Source: Mesonia sp008017825 (lineage in GTDB: Bacteria; Bacteroidota; Bacteroidia; Flavobacteriales; Flavobacteriaceae). Taken from it: 64,000 nucleotides of DNA. Position numbers and translations under genes: made by a program. The stretch is taken from the NCBI RefSeq assembly GCF_008017825.1, contig NZ_VRLS01000040.1:62001-126000 (forward strand). Reading direction: 5' to 3'. The notes beneath the pieces are model-generated. The model saw nothing but the letters and a program-made list of their open reading frames with translations, was not told where the DNA came from and searched no databases. Below, one piece after another: positions 35,182 to 44,050 of this stretch (positions are counted from its first letter, which is position 1; the number at the start of each line of letters is the position of its first letter).

Positions 35182-35676
35182 ATGAATAAAAATTTATCTC
35201 AAATAAAGTCGTTAGTTTATGATTTTATAGACTACGAAATTTTAGATCTTGAAAAAGAACAAGAAAGTCAGGAATATGATGCTTGTCGGTTTAGGTTAAA
35301 TGAAAAAAGTATTATTAGTAGAAGCGGTAAAATAACTCCTAAAAAGGTAGGACAGTTTGTAAGCTTTTGGGAAAGGAATAGACATGGAATTACTCAACCC
35401 ATAAAATATATTTCTCCTTTTGATTATTATATAGTAAACGTAAAAAAGGAAAATGAATTAGGGCAATTTGTATTTCCTAAGTCTGTATTAATTAAAAAAG
35501 GTATAGTTTCTTCTCCATTAAAGGAAGGGAAAAGAGGCTTTAGAGTCTATCCTATATGGGATATTGCAAATAATAAACAAGCTCAAAAGACGCAAGAATG
35601 GCAATTAGATTATTTTTATTCTATCCAAAAACCTCTCGATTTTAATAGAATTAAAAGACTTTACGATAGTCCTTAG
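35182..35676 (+). CDS. MepB-like protein
   Basis: 164 residues. The whole length resembles the MepB family: CRFRLNEKSIISRSGKITPKK, KVGQFVSFWERN, GQFVFPKSVLIKKGI and GKRGFRVYPIWD. MepB was named for a gene in the S. aureus mepRAB multidrug resistance operon; its biochemical role is uncertain (DNA and nucleoside binding have been proposed). No MATE transporter or MarR regulator is next to it here, so the resistance link is not supported by context. Confidence 0.75.
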   Translation: MNKNLSQIKSLVYDFIDYEILDLEKEQESQEYDACRFRLNEKSIISRSGKITPKKVGQFVSFWERNRHGITQPIKYISPFDYYIVNVKKENELGQFVFPKSVLIKKGIVSSPLKEGKRGFRVYPIWDIANNKQAQKTQEWQLDYFYSIQKPLDFNRIKRLYDSP

Positions 35677-35706
35677 TAGTTGGTAAAACGGATTTAAACT
35701 TTATTC

Positions 35707-35718
35707 GCTTACGCGGAA
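35707..35718 (+). repeat. Copy of the dispersed word GCTT(N)CGCGGAA
   Basis: GCTTACGCGGAA, followed by TTATC. Intergenic, between the mepB-like gene and VF530. Identical over 15 bases to the copy at 7607-7618. Confidence 0.5.
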
Positions 35719-35721
35719 TTA

Positions 35722-35940
35722 TCACTTCTTGATAGTTCTTAAATAAAGATTCTCTACTTTTTCTCGTGCCCAAGGAGTTCTCCTTAAAAATTTGAGGCTA
35801 GATTTTACCGTAGGATTAGACCGAAAACAGTTAATGCGTATGCGTTCGCCTAATTCTTCCCAGCCATAATGATCCACCAAAAAATCTACAATACTGGCTA
35901 ACTTTACTCCGTGTAAAGGATTATTAGGTTGTGACTCCAT
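35722..35940 (-). CDS. VF530 family DNA-binding protein (DUF2132)
   Basis: 72 residues. NPLHGVKLASIVDFLVDHYG, WEELGERIRINCFRSNPTVK and SLKFLRRTPWAREKVE are the conserved blocks of VF530, a small helical protein (reported to bind DNA). Its ATG shares one base with the stop of the upstream DEAD helicase (TAATG), so it is translated with it. Confidence 0.9.
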   Translation of the reverse strand: MESQPNNPLHGVKLASIVDFLVDHYGWEELGERIRINCFRSNPTVKSSLKFLRRTPWAREKVENLYLRTIKK

Positions 35941-37301
35941 TACCTGCGTTTATTTTTGTTACGTCTGTTATAGTTTTTATCTCCTCGAGTTTTAGGTTTT
36001 TTATATTTTTTAGCAATTTCTCTACGGTAAGAACCACCTTGATTGGTTTTTTGGTTCTTCTCTTTCTTTTCGTGAAAACTCGCTCCAGCCTCTTCTCCGT
36101 CTATAGGTTTATGCGGATTGTTATGTTCCTTTATAAACGGTCTTTCTTCTGGAGTTAGTAGTTTACTGATCTCTACCGTTTCTGGAAGCTCTTCTACAGG
36201 AATTTGATAATCCATTAAAGCTTCTATCGCTTCTTTATCTTCCTGTTCTTTTTCGGTATATAATAAAATTGAACGTCCCTCCTTCTCTGCACGTCCTGTT
36301 CTACCAATACGGTGCATATAATTTTCGGCATACTTAGGGGTATCGATATTAATTACGTGAGAAATCTGATGGAGGTCAATTCCACGAGCCATCACATCGG
36401 TAGTGACTAAAATTCTATTGTCTCCTTCATCAAATTGACGGATAGATCTAATTCGGTAATTTTGAGATTTATTAGAGTGAATTACACACACTTCATCTGG
36501 AAATTCTTCCGTTAAAACATCAAAAGTTCTATCGGCACTTTTCTTATTAGAAACAAAGACCAATACTTTTTGAAAGGTATCTTTGTCTTTTAAAAGCTGA
36601 GATACTAAATTAAGTTTGGTATAGAAGTTAGGAACTGCATAAACGCTCTGGGAAATATTATCTAAGGGAGTTCCGCTTAAAGCGATAGCAATACGCTGCG
36701 GCGAAACAAAATAATCGTCCATTAACGCATCAACCTCTTCGGTCATCGTTGCAGAAAACATGATGTTTTGTCTTTTTTCTGGCAACAATTCAAAAATGTT
36801 TTTGAGTTGAAAACGAAAGCCTAAATCTAGCATTACATCGACCTCATCTATCACCAGTTTTTTAACTGATTTTAGTTGAACAGCTCTTGCTAAAGCTAAA
36901 TCATACAATCTACCAGGAGTGGCTACAATAATGTCGCAGCCTTGTAATAGCATTTCTTTTTGAGGATTCATATTTACGCCTCCGTAAATCCCCAACACTC
37001 TAATATTTAAATACTTTGCAAATTTATGAATCTCATCTACGACTTGAACAACCAATTCTCGTGTAGGAACTAATACCATTACACGAGGGTTAACTTGTTT
37101 TGAAAATTTTAAATCTTGTAGTATAGGAAGCATATACCCTAAGGTTTTCCCTGTACCGGTTTGTGCAATACCCACAACATCTTTACCCGATCGAATCACA
37201 GGAAAAGCTTCTTGCTGAATAGGTGTAGGTTGTGTAAAACCTAAATCTTCTATAGCATAACCTAATTGTTTGGATAGATCTAAATCTTCAAAAGAACTCA
37301 T
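35940..37301 (-). CDS. DEAD-box ATP-dependent RNA helicase with basic tail
   Basis: 453 residues from the ATG at 37301 (a longer frame begins at TTG and adds six residues). Motifs: Q motif PTPIQQEAFP, Walker A AQTGTGKT, motif II DEVD instead of DEAD, SAT in MFSATMT, and motif VI HRIGRTGRAEK. After the core comes a Lys/Arg-rich tail of about 50 residues, a typical RNA tether. It unwinds RNA duplexes in ribosome assembly or turnover. An exact -7 box sits 15 bases upstream, and VF530 follows in the operon. Confidence 0.93.
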   Translation of the reverse strand: MSSFEDLDLSKQLGYAIEDLGFTQPTPIQQEAFPVIRSGKDVVGIAQTGTGKTLGYMLPILQDLKFSKQVNPRVMVLVPTRELVVQVVDEIHKFAKYLNIRVLGIYGGVNMNPQKEMLLQGCDIIVATPGRLYDLALARAVQLKSVKKLVIDEVDVMLDLGFRFQLKNIFELLPEKRQNIMFSATMTEEVDALMDDYFVSPQRIAIALSGTPLDNISQSVYAVPNFYTKLNLVSQLLKDKDTFQKVLVFVSNKKSADRTFDVLTEEFPDEVCVIHSNKSQNYRIRSIRQFDEGDNRILVTTDVMARGIDLHQISHVINIDTPKYAENYMHRIGRTGRAEKEGRSILLYTEKEQEDKEAIEALMDYQIPVEELPETVEISKLLTPEERPFIKEHNNPHKPIDGEEAGASFHEKKEKNQKTNQGGSYRREIAKKYKKPKTRGDKNYNRRNKNKRR

Positions 37302-37316
37302 AAACTCAATTTTTTG

Positions 37317-37324
37317 CAAAAGTA
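37317..37324 (-). promoter_or_regulatory. Putative -7 promoter element of the DEAD helicase
   Basis: Minus-strand TACTTTTG, exact TANNTTTG, 16 bases upstream of the ATG. Confidence 0.5.
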
Positions 37325-37415
37325 ATGTATTTCACAGCAATCTGGCTGTTTTCCAGGTAATTTTAGTTGCTAGGGTATAAAAATCAATTTAATAACTAAT
37401 AATATCCAGAGAGTT

Positions 37416-37931
37416 TTAATGGGTTACGCCGTATACGTGTACCTCTTCACCTTGATATTGGGTATTAAAAAGAAGCGACATTCCGTTCTTTTGAGCTACG
37501 TGAATAGAAGCTTTATTTCCAATAGATATCATAGAAATTAAACGTTTTGTGTCTAAGTTCTTAAAACCAAAGTTTTTTATACAAGTAGCCATTTCGGTGC
37601 CATAACCTTTACCCCAATAAGCGGGTTTTAAAGAATAAGCAACTTCATATTCTTGTTGTCCTTCAAGATTTCTAGGAAGAATTCCAGATAAACCAATAAG
37701 CGTTCCATCGGTTTTAAGTTCTGCTGCTAAATGACCGTATTGACCGTTTTTATATCTATTTAACTGAAGTTGAATCCACTCTTCCGCTAAGGTTTCTTTA
37801 CTTTTAGATAGATCAAAATTAAAGAATTGTAGTCGGTCGTTATTCACGAAAAATTCTGCCCAGCTAAAAATATCATTTTCGGTTAATTTTCTAAAATGTA
37901 AACGTTCGGTTTCCTGCTGAAAATAATCCAT
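37416..37931 (-). CDS. GNAT family N-acetyltransferase (RimJ/RimL type)
   Basis: 171 residues from the ATG at 37931. The frame continues upstream into upp, but the family begins ETERLHFRKLTENDIF right after this start. Acetyl-CoA binding segment near YSLKPAYWGKGYGTEMATCI, and the late blocks NLDTKRLISMISIGNKASIHVAQKNG. RimJ/L relatives acetylate N-termini of ribosomal proteins or small amines. It starts one base after upp ends, so the pair is co-transcribed. Confidence 0.88.
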   Translation of the reverse strand: MDYFQQETERLHFRKLTENDIFSWAEFFVNNDRLQFFNFDLSKSKETLAEEWIQLQLNRYKNGQYGHLAAELKTDGTLIGLSGILPRNLEGQQEYEVAYSLKPAYWGKGYGTEMATCIKNFGFKNLDTKRLISMISIGNKASIHVAQKNGMSLLFNTQYQGEEVHVYGVTH

Positions 37932-37932
37932 A

Positions 37933-38592
37933 TTAATGTTGCATTTTACTGCCATAACATAAATCGCCAGCATCGCCAAGGCCTGGTACGATATATCCTT
38001 TGTCATTTAAATGCGGATCTATAGTAGCGATCCATAAATGGGTATGCTCTGGAAACTCTTTTTCTAAAAGTTGAATACCTTCTTCTGCACCAATTACAGC
38101 AACCAAATGAATTTCTTTAGGCTGACCTACATCCTTTAGCGCCTTAAAAACATTTACAAAAGACCGACCCGTAGCTAGCATAGGATCTGCTAAAATTAAA
38201 GTTTTATCCTCTAACGAAGGAGAAGCTAAATATTCTACTTTAATCTCAAATTCATCATCGTTATTGGGATGGTGTCGGTAAGCCGAAATAAAAGAATTTT
38301 CTGCTTTATCAAAATAATTAAGTAAACCTTGGTGTAAAGGCAAACCTGCTCTTAAAATAGAGCAAATGACCAGCTCATTTTTAATAGTTTGAAGGGTAGA
38401 TTCTCCCAAGGGAGTTGTTATGGTTTGAGGCTGGTAGGATAGTTTTTTACTAAGTTCGTAACTTAAAATTTCTCCTACACGTTCTATATTTCTGCGAAAG
38501 CGCATTTGATCTTTTTGTACCTCTACATTTCTTAATTCACTAATAAAAGTATTGGCGACCGAGTTTTCGCTTAATAGGTGATGAATATACAT
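37933..38592 (-). CDS. upp: Uracil phosphoribosyltransferase
   Basis: 219 residues. PRPP-binding loop VEYLASPSLEDKTLILADPMLATGRSFVNV, with DPMLATG as its core, and C-terminal uracil block YIVPGLGDAGDLCYG. It makes UMP from uracil and PRPP, salvaging pyrimidine base. The GNAT gene follows immediately. Confidence 0.95.
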   Translation of the reverse strand: MYIHHLLSENSVANTFISELRNVEVQKDQMRFRRNIERVGEILSYELSKKLSYQPQTITTPLGESTLQTIKNELVICSILRAGLPLHQGLLNYFDKAENSFISAYRHHPNNDDEFEIKVEYLASPSLEDKTLILADPMLATGRSFVNVFKALKDVGQPKEIHLVAVIGAEEGIQLLEKEFPEHTHLWIATIDPHLNDKGYIVPGLGDAGDLCYGSKMQH

Positions 38593-38662
38593 TTTATAAT
38601 TTTAGCCTAAAACTACAAAAAAATCTAAGGCCTCCCTTACATTTTCCTTAATAGTAGAAGTA

Positions 38663-38712
38663 AAAAAGAGACTGTCTATAAAGTATACACCTTATCAACA
38701 GCCTCTCTTTAT
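38663..38712 (-). terminator. Hairpin terminator after the alcohol dehydrogenase gene
   Basis: Arms AAAGAGACTGT and ACAGCCTCTCTTT pair with a two-base bulge; on the minus strand the stem is followed by a T run. Confidence 0.65.
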
Positions 38713-38738
38713 TTTGAAATATTAAGAATGAAATATAC

Positions 38739-39788
38739 TTAGTTTCTCAAGGATTCCATATCAATAACAAAACGATATTTTACATCAGAATTTACTACAC
38801 GCTCGTAAGCATCATTTATATTCTGCATATCAATCACTTCTACATCACTTACTACATTGTGTTCCCCACAAAAGTCTAACATTTCTTGGGTTTCTTTAAT
38901 CCCCCCAATTAAAGATCCGGCTACACGTTTTCTACCCATAATCAAACTTCCACCGTGCATAGGTTCTAAAGGCTCTATTGCCCCTACCATGACCATTGTG
39001 GCATCAATTTTTAATAAGGCTAAGTAAGGATTAATATCATGTTTTACAGGAACTGTATTTAAAAGAAAATCAAAAGAATTAGCATGCTTTTTCATAGCCT
39101 CTTCATCTTTAGAAATAAGTACTTCATCTGCACCCAATCTCTTCGCATCTTCTGCTTTCTTTGGGGAAGTAGTGATCATAACCACTTTAGCTCCCATAGC
39201 GTGTGCTAATTTAATTCCCATATGTCCTAATCCGCCAAGGCCAATTACTCCAACTTTATCTCCTTCTTGTACATTCCAATGACGTAATGGTGAATAGGTA
39301 GTAATACCAGCACACAATAGTGGTGCAACTGCTTTTTCATCTAAATTTTTTGGAATAGAGAGGACAAAATGTTCTTCTACCACAATCATCTCTGAGTATC
39401 CCCCAAAGGTATGACCTCCTAAATGTTTATCTTTTCCATTATAGGTTCCCACCATTCCGCTTTCGCAGAATTGTTCAAGGTCATTTTTACAAGGATCACA
39501 CTCTCTACAAGAGTCAACCATACAACCTACTCCTACTAAGTCTCCTTCTTTAAAGTTAGAAACTTGGTTTCCTACTTCTACTACTTTACCTATAATTTCG
39601 TGGCCGGGAACTACTGGATATTTAGAACCTCCCCAATCATTTCTTACGGTGTGAATATCACTATGACAAACTCCACAATACGTAATTTGTATTTTAACGT
39701 CCTTGTCTTTTACTTCTCGACGTTCAATATCTATTTGTTTTAAATCGGCGTCTTTATCTTGTGCACCGTATGCTTTTACCTGACTCAT
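38739..39788 (-). CDS. Zinc-dependent NAD(P)-alcohol dehydrogenase (cinnamyl/YahK type)
   Basis: 349 residues. Catalytic zinc site: Cys37 in CGVCHSDIH, with GHEIIGKV. Structural zinc: Cys in CRECDPCKNDLEQFC. Cofactor loop GLGGLGHMG. The HTFGGY and EEHFVLSIP blocks match the YahK/CAD clade, which reduces aldehydes with NADPH. Last gene of the operon with the old yellow enzyme 11 bases upstream and the PfpI-like gene before that; together they look like a response to reactive aldehydes or electrophiles. Confidence 0.92.
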   Translation of the reverse strand: MSQVKAYGAQDKDADLKQIDIERREVKDKDVKIQITYCGVCHSDIHTVRNDWGGSKYPVVPGHEIIGKVVEVGNQVSNFKEGDLVGVGCMVDSCRECDPCKNDLEQFCESGMVGTYNGKDKHLGGHTFGGYSEMIVVEEHFVLSIPKNLDEKAVAPLLCAGITTYSPLRHWNVQEGDKVGVIGLGGLGHMGIKLAHAMGAKVVMITTSPKKAEDAKRLGADEVLISKDEEAMKKHANSFDFLLNTVPVKHDINPYLALLKIDATMVMVGAIEPLEPMHGGSLIMGRKRVAGSLIGGIKETQEMLDFCGEHNVVSDVEVIDMQNINDAYERVVNSDVKYRFVIDMESLRN

Positions 39789-39799
39789 AATTTTATATT

Positions 39800-40900
39800 T
39801 TATGTTCTTGCTTTCGTTTCGTAATCTAAATAACCTTCTTTACCAGGAACGTAAAAAGTATCTTCATCCCATTTGGATAGTTCTACTCCTTTTTCAAAAC
39901 GCTCTACTAAATCTGGATTGGAAATGTAAGGTTTACCAAAAGCTACTAAATCGGCATCACCATCTTCAATAACTTTATTTCCTTTTTCTTGATCAAACCC
40001 TGCATTGATCATTAAAGTTCCTTTATATAAAGGTCTATAATGTTTTGCAATTTCTTCTACGGCATAAGGAACTTCCGATACATCGTTAAAAGGTTCAGAT
40101 AAGTGTAGATAAGCTAAATCATAGTTATTCAATTTTGATACAATATAATCAAAAGTAGGTATAGTTTCCTCGTCCATTTCCATTCCAAATATACCGTGAA
40201 GAGAGGGATTTAAACGTAATCCTATTTTTTGCTCTGGCATTACTTCTTTCATCGCATCGATGACATCAAATAAAAATTTAGCTCTTTTCTCGATACTTCC
40301 TCCATATTCATCTTCTCGCGTGTTGGAAGTGGCATTAAAAAATTGGTGAAATAAATATCCGTTAGAAGAATGAATTTCTACCCCATCAAAGCCTGCATCC
40401 ATCGCATTTTTTCCTGCGTTCGCAAAATCTTTAATAGTTCTTTTAATATCTTCTAAGCTCATTTCCTTAGGTGTTACCGTATCTTTAAAACCATCTGGAG
40501 TGTACGATTGCGAGTTGGGATTAATTGCTGAAGCAGATAAGGGCTTTTTACCATTATGAAAATCTGGGTGAGACATTCTACCTACGTGCCAAAGTTGAAT
40601 AAAAATTCTTCCATTAACTTCGTGTACCATTTGCGTCACCTCTTTCCACCCTTCTACCTGCTCTTTAAAATAAATACCAGGCGTATTTACATAACCTACA
40701 GCTTCTTCTGAGACTTGAGACCCTTCAGTAATCAACAACCCAGCAGAGAATCGCTGCTTATAATATTCACCTTGTAAATCTGCCGTAGCTTTTTTTTCTG
40801 GATTGGTAGCTCTACTCCGTGTCATGGGAGCCATAGCTATTCTGTTAGGTAGTTTTAATCCGTTAAGGTTATAATCTTGTAATAATGCTTGTTTGTTCAT
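39800..40900 (-). CDS. Alkene reductase, old yellow enzyme family
   Basis: 366 residues. Old yellow enzyme signature: NRIAMAPMTRSRA, the active-site His-x-x-Asn in EIHSSNGYLFHQFF, and SPDLVERFEKG late in the barrel. FMN-dependent reduction of activated C=C bonds (quinones, nitro and unsaturated carbonyls) with NADPH. It directly abuts the PfpI-like gene (stop 40901, start 40900) and is followed by a zinc alcohol dehydrogenase. Confidence 0.93.
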   Translation of the reverse strand: MNKQALLQDYNLNGLKLPNRIAMAPMTRSRATNPEKKATADLQGEYYKQRFSAGLLITEGSQVSEEAVGYVNTPGIYFKEQVEGWKEVTQMVHEVNGRIFIQLWHVGRMSHPDFHNGKKPLSASAINPNSQSYTPDGFKDTVTPKEMSLEDIKRTIKDFANAGKNAMDAGFDGVEIHSSNGYLFHQFFNATSNTREDEYGGSIEKRAKFLFDVIDAMKEVMPEQKIGLRLNPSLHGIFGMEMDEETIPTFDYIVSKLNNYDLAYLHLSEPFNDVSEVPYAVEEIAKHYRPLYKGTLMINAGFDQEKGNKVIEDGDADLVAFGKPYISNPDLVERFEKGVELSKWDEDTFYVPGKEGYLDYETKART

Positions 40901-41581
40901 TTAGCTTAAAGTTTTCATAAGTAAATCGGCTACTTTTTCAGAAGATGCAGGGTTTTGACCTGTAATCAACAATCCGTCTTGAACGGCATAAGGTTGCCAA
41001 TCTTCAATTTTACTATACTCTCCCCCATTTTCAATTAGCATATCTTCTAAAAGGAAAGGAACAACGTTAGTAAGCTGAACCGCATCTTCTTCTTGATTTG
41101 TAAACCCAGTTACTTTTTTACCTTTTACTAAGGGTTCACCGTTAGAATTTTTAATGTTTTTTAAAACCGCTGGAGCATGACATACAAAAGACACAGGCTT
41201 ATCGTGATTGTAAAAACTTTCTATAATTTCTTTAGAATCTTTATCTTCTACTAAGTCCCATAAAACTCCGTGTCCGCCTGGATAAAACAAAGCATCGTAA
41301 TCTTTTTGGTCTACCTCTGAAAGTTGAAGTGTAGAAGCAAGAGTTTCTTGTGTCTCCTTATCGTTATAAAAACGTTTTGTGCTTTCTGTTTGAGCATCGT
41401 CAGATTCACTACTTGGATCTATAGGAGGCTGTCCTCCCTTAGGTGATGATAATGTTACCTCATAACCTGCATCTTTTAACATGTAATATGGAGCTGCAAA
41501 TTCTTCAATCCAAAAACCAGTTTTATTTCCAGTATCTCCTAATTTATCGTTGCTTGTAAGTACAAATAAAATCTTTTTCAT
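40901..41581 (-). CDS. DJ-1/PfpI (Hsp31-like) glutamine amidotransferase-like protein
   Basis: 226 residues from the ATG at 41581; a TTG two codons earlier extends the frame. Nucleophile elbow: SFVCHAPAVL, a Cys in the CHAPA context of Hsp31-like glyoxalase III and chaperones. The catalytic partner acid is near the N-terminus (EEFAAPYYMLK with an acidic residue). Likely detoxifies methylglyoxal or repairs glycated targets, which agrees with the alcohol dehydrogenase and ene-reductase genes that follow. An exact -7 box lies just upstream. Confidence 0.85.
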   Translation of the reverse strand: MKKILFVLTSNDKLGDTGNKTGFWIEEFAAPYYMLKDAGYEVTLSSPKGGQPPIDPSSESDDAQTESTKRFYNDKETQETLASTLQLSEVDQKDYDALFYPGGHGVLWDLVEDKDSKEIIESFYNHDKPVSFVCHAPAVLKNIKNSNGEPLVKGKKVTGFTNQEEDAVQLTNVVPFLLEDMLIENGGEYSKIEDWQPYAVQDGLLITGQNPASSEKVADLLMKTLS

Positions 41582-41600
41582 AGTCAATTTTTTTTTAAAA

Positions 41601-41608
41601 CAAATGTA
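41601..41608 (-). promoter_or_regulatory. Putative -7 promoter element of the PfpI-OYE-ADH operon
   Basis: Minus-strand TACATTTG, exact TANNTTTG, 20 bases upstream of the ATG at 41581. Confidence 0.5.
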
Positions 41609-41669
41609 GAAAGAATAACCTGTTTTTGAGGTTGACTTAAGTTAGGTGATAGCGTTAAAAAATGTTAAT

Positions 41670-42239
41670 CTATGCTAATTCTTTACGAATGCGACTTAAA
41701 CTCTCTGCTTTAATACCCAAATAGTTGGCAATATGATAGTTTGCGAAACGCTTTTCCATAGTGGGATACTGTTTACAAAATTCTACATACCGCTCTTTAC
41801 CGTTTTTTTGTAAAGAAGATAAAATACGTTGTCTTAAGGAAACAAACGCACCTGTAGTTTTTATTCTAAAAAATCTTTCGAACGAGGGTATGCGTTGGTA
41901 TAGGGTTTCTAAAGCTTCTTTATGAATAGCTAGAAGTTCACAATCTTCATTTGCCTGTACATATAATTTTGCAGGTTCTTCTTTAAAGAAAGCCTCGAAA
42001 TCACTAATCCACCAATCTTCTATAGAAAATTGAATGATATGTTGGTTATCATTTTGGTCCAGATAATAAGCGATTAGACTTCCTTTTAAGATATAATATT
42101 CGTGTTCAACTTTTTCTCCAGGCCTGATTAGAAGTGTTTTCTTTTTTAAGCTAAGGTGTCGTAAGATGCTAAGAAATTCTTCTTTTTCCTTATCGGAAAG
42201 GGATATTATTTTTTCTACATGAGATATTATTTTACTCAT
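41670..42239 (-). CDS. Crp/Fnr family transcriptional regulator
   Basis: 189 residues. N-terminal cyclic-nucleotide-like beta roll (residues 15-115; VEHEYYILKGSLIAYYLDQND, WISDFEAFFKEEPAKLYVQA) without the Arg of a true cAMP pocket and without an iron-sulfur cysteine cluster. The C-terminal helix-turn-helix is short: FANYHIANYLGIKAESLSRIRKEL. Small-molecule effector unknown. It is translated after the MFS gene (adjacent, no gap) and its neighbour upstream of its own stop is the OYE operon promoter, so it may control that operon. Confidence 0.88.
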   Translation of the reverse strand: MSKIISHVEKIISLSDKEKEEFLSILRHLSLKKKTLLIRPGEKVEHEYYILKGSLIAYYLDQNDNQHIIQFSIEDWWISDFEAFFKEEPAKLYVQANEDCELLAIHKEALETLYQRIPSFERFFRIKTTGAFVSLRQRILSSLQKNGKERYVEFCKQYPTMEKRFANYHIANYLGIKAESLSRIRKELA

Positions 42240-43511
42240 TTACATATTGTTTTTGTTATGATCCTCCATCTCTTTTTGTAAATCTAATTTTCTTAATTTT
42301 GGAAAGAAAACCCCGGTACTTATCACCGTTATCATAGTCATTGTTCCTCCAAACACCACTGCGGTTACTGTGCCCATAAGTTTTGCGGTTAAGCCACTTT
42401 CAAAAGCACCTAACTCATTAGAAGAGCCTATAAACATAGAATTGACTGACGCCACTCTTCCTCGCATATGGTCTGGTGTCTTCAATTGAAGTATGGTTTG
42501 GCGAATTACCATAGAAATCCCATCAGTGATACCACTAAAAAATAAAGCCATTACAGAAATCCAGAAAATATTAGACATCCCAAAAGTAACAATACTAGCT
42601 CCAAATAAAAATACGGCTAATAAGAGTTTTAATCCTGCATTTTTATTTAAAGGAAAATAAGCCGATGTAAACATAGTGAGTAATGCACCTACCGCTGGAG
42701 CTGCCCGTAAAACTCCAAAACCTTCGGGGCCGACTTTTAGGATATCTTGCGCAAAAACGGGTAATAAAGCTACAGCTCCTCCAAAAAGAACTGCGATCAT
42801 ATCTAAGGTTAAAGCCCCTAGAATTACTTTGGTATTAAAAACAAACTTTACTCCCTCCCGAAGACTTTTAAATACATTTTCTCCAATATTAGGATTTAAA
42901 ATAGGTTTTGTTGAGATTTGAGATAAACCGATTAAGGCCACTAATGAAAATCCAAAAATAAGACACATCGACCAATGAACGCCTATCCAATGTATAGAGA
43001 AACCTGCTAATGCCGGACCTAGAACTGCTCCCATTTGCCAAACCGAACTACTCCAAGTAGCTGCGTTGGGGTATACTTTTTTAGGAACAATTAATGAAAA
43101 TAGAGAAAAGATCGTAGGTCCCATAAAGGCGCGAACAATTCCGCCAAGGAAAACCAATCCGTAAATAGTATATAGTATATAGTTTTGTTCGTAGCCCGAA
43201 ATGATCTTAGGCCAGGTTAAAATAAATAAGCCTATACTAATGACCGAAAAACCAAGTAGGCACTTGAAAAGTAAATTTTTCTTTTCCTTTTGATCTACAA
43301 TATGACCTGCAAATAAAGCCAAAGAAACAGCAGGGATAACTTCCATAAGACCAATGATTCCTAATGAAAGCGGATTTTTAGTAATGCTATACACCTCCCA
43401 TTCTATCACAATAAATTGCATGGACCAAGCAAAAACCATGGCAAATCTTACCAGTAAAAAAATATTAAATTCTTTATAACGCAAAGCTGCGTACGGATCA
43501 TTTTTGGCCAT
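42240..43511 (-). CDS. MFS family efflux transporter
   Basis: 423 residues and 12 predicted membrane helices. Loop motif GHIVDQKEKKNLL after helix 2 and the repeated pattern in GITDGISMVIRQT and MRGRVASVNSMF indicate the drug or siderophore exporter (EntS-like) branch. It is the first gene of a two-gene operon with the Crp/Fnr regulator (stop and start touch). Substrate unknown; the pairing suggests an inducible exporter. Confidence 0.88.
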   Translation of the reverse strand: MAKNDPYAALRYKEFNIFLLVRFAMVFAWSMQFIVIEWEVYSITKNPLSLGIIGLMEVIPAVSLALFAGHIVDQKEKKNLLFKCLLGFSVISIGLFILTWPKIISGYEQNYILYTIYGLVFLGGIVRAFMGPTIFSLFSLIVPKKVYPNAATWSSSVWQMGAVLGPALAGFSIHWIGVHWSMCLIFGFSLVALIGLSQISTKPILNPNIGENVFKSLREGVKFVFNTKVILGALTLDMIAVLFGGAVALLPVFAQDILKVGPEGFGVLRAAPAVGALLTMFTSAYFPLNKNAGLKLLLAVFLFGASIVTFGMSNIFWISVMALFFSGITDGISMVIRQTILQLKTPDHMRGRVASVNSMFIGSSNELGAFESGLTAKLMGTVTAVVFGGTMTMITVISTGVFFPKLRKLDLQKEMEDHNKNNM

Positions 43512-43533
43512 TTAAATATAAGTAATTGCTTAT

Positions 43534-43541
43534 CAAAATTA
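43534..43541 (-). promoter_or_regulatory. Putative -7 promoter element of the MFS-crp operon
   Basis: Minus-strand TAATTTTG, exact TANNTTTG, 23 bases upstream of the ATG. The only TTTG near it is 12 bases away, too close for -33. Confidence 0.4.
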
Positions 43542-43660
43542 CGGGTTTTACCTCAAAGATGTCTAGAAATCTTATTAAAGTTCTCTTTAGATTTTGCTGT
43601 TAAAGGAAGTTAAAGTCTAAGACGATACATAGAGTTTTCTGTAATTTAAAAATAAAAACT

Positions 43661-43945
43661 ATGAAGACTAAAAATAATAAGCCAGAGGATTACAACAGTG
43701 AAATTACACCGCAAGAAAAAGAACGTTTAAATAACGAAAACGTGCATACCGATGGTGGTGACGATGAAATCTTAAGAAATCGCAAAAGAAAGCCAGATTT
43801 TGAAGGGAAAGATCTAGATGTTCCTCACTCAGATAAAGCAAAGAAAAACAGAGGAACTACTGGATTAAAAGATGAAGAAAACGATATTTACAGTCAAGGT
43901 GGAAACAACAATGATTTGGAAGAAGACCATAGTACAAAAAACTAA
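43661..43945 (+). CDS. Small highly charged protein, possibly hydrophilin-like
   Basis: 94 residues. Almost entirely Lys, Glu, Asp, Asn and Gly with no hydrophobic core: KERLNNENVHTDGGDDEIL, FEGKDLDVPHSDKAKKNRGT, SQGGNNNDLEEDHSTKN. Such composition is typical of disordered stress proteins. I know no family name. It is flanked by a terminator and no operon partner, consistent with an individually controlled stress gene. Confidence 0.6.
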   Translation: MKTKNNKPEDYNSEITPQEKERLNNENVHTDGGDDEILRNRKRKPDFEGKDLDVPHSDKAKKNRGTTGLKDEENDIYSQGGNNNDLEEDHSTKN

Positions 43946-43968
43946 ATACTTCAATTATAAGGAAAAGC

Positions 43969-43999
43969 AAAGTGTCTCTTATTAGGAGACGCTTTTTTT
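43969..43999 (+). terminator. Rho-independent terminator
   Basis: AAGTGTCTC pairs with GAGACGCTT (one mismatch or wobble) and is followed by a T run. Confidence 0.7.
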
Positions 44000-44022
44000 A
44001 TATGTATCCGCTTTGTTTTAGC

Positions 44023-44030
44023 TAACTTTG
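44023..44030 (+). promoter_or_regulatory. Putative -7 promoter element of recQ
   Basis: TAACTTTG, exact TANNTTTG, 20 bases before the ATG at 44051. Confidence 0.5.
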
Positions 44031-44050
44031 CAATCTTATTCTATATTTTT

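Noticed and set aside
35182..35676. MepB-like gene as part of a drug-resistance operon.
   Set aside because: No MATE transporter or MarR regulator is adjacent, so only the protein family resemblance remains.
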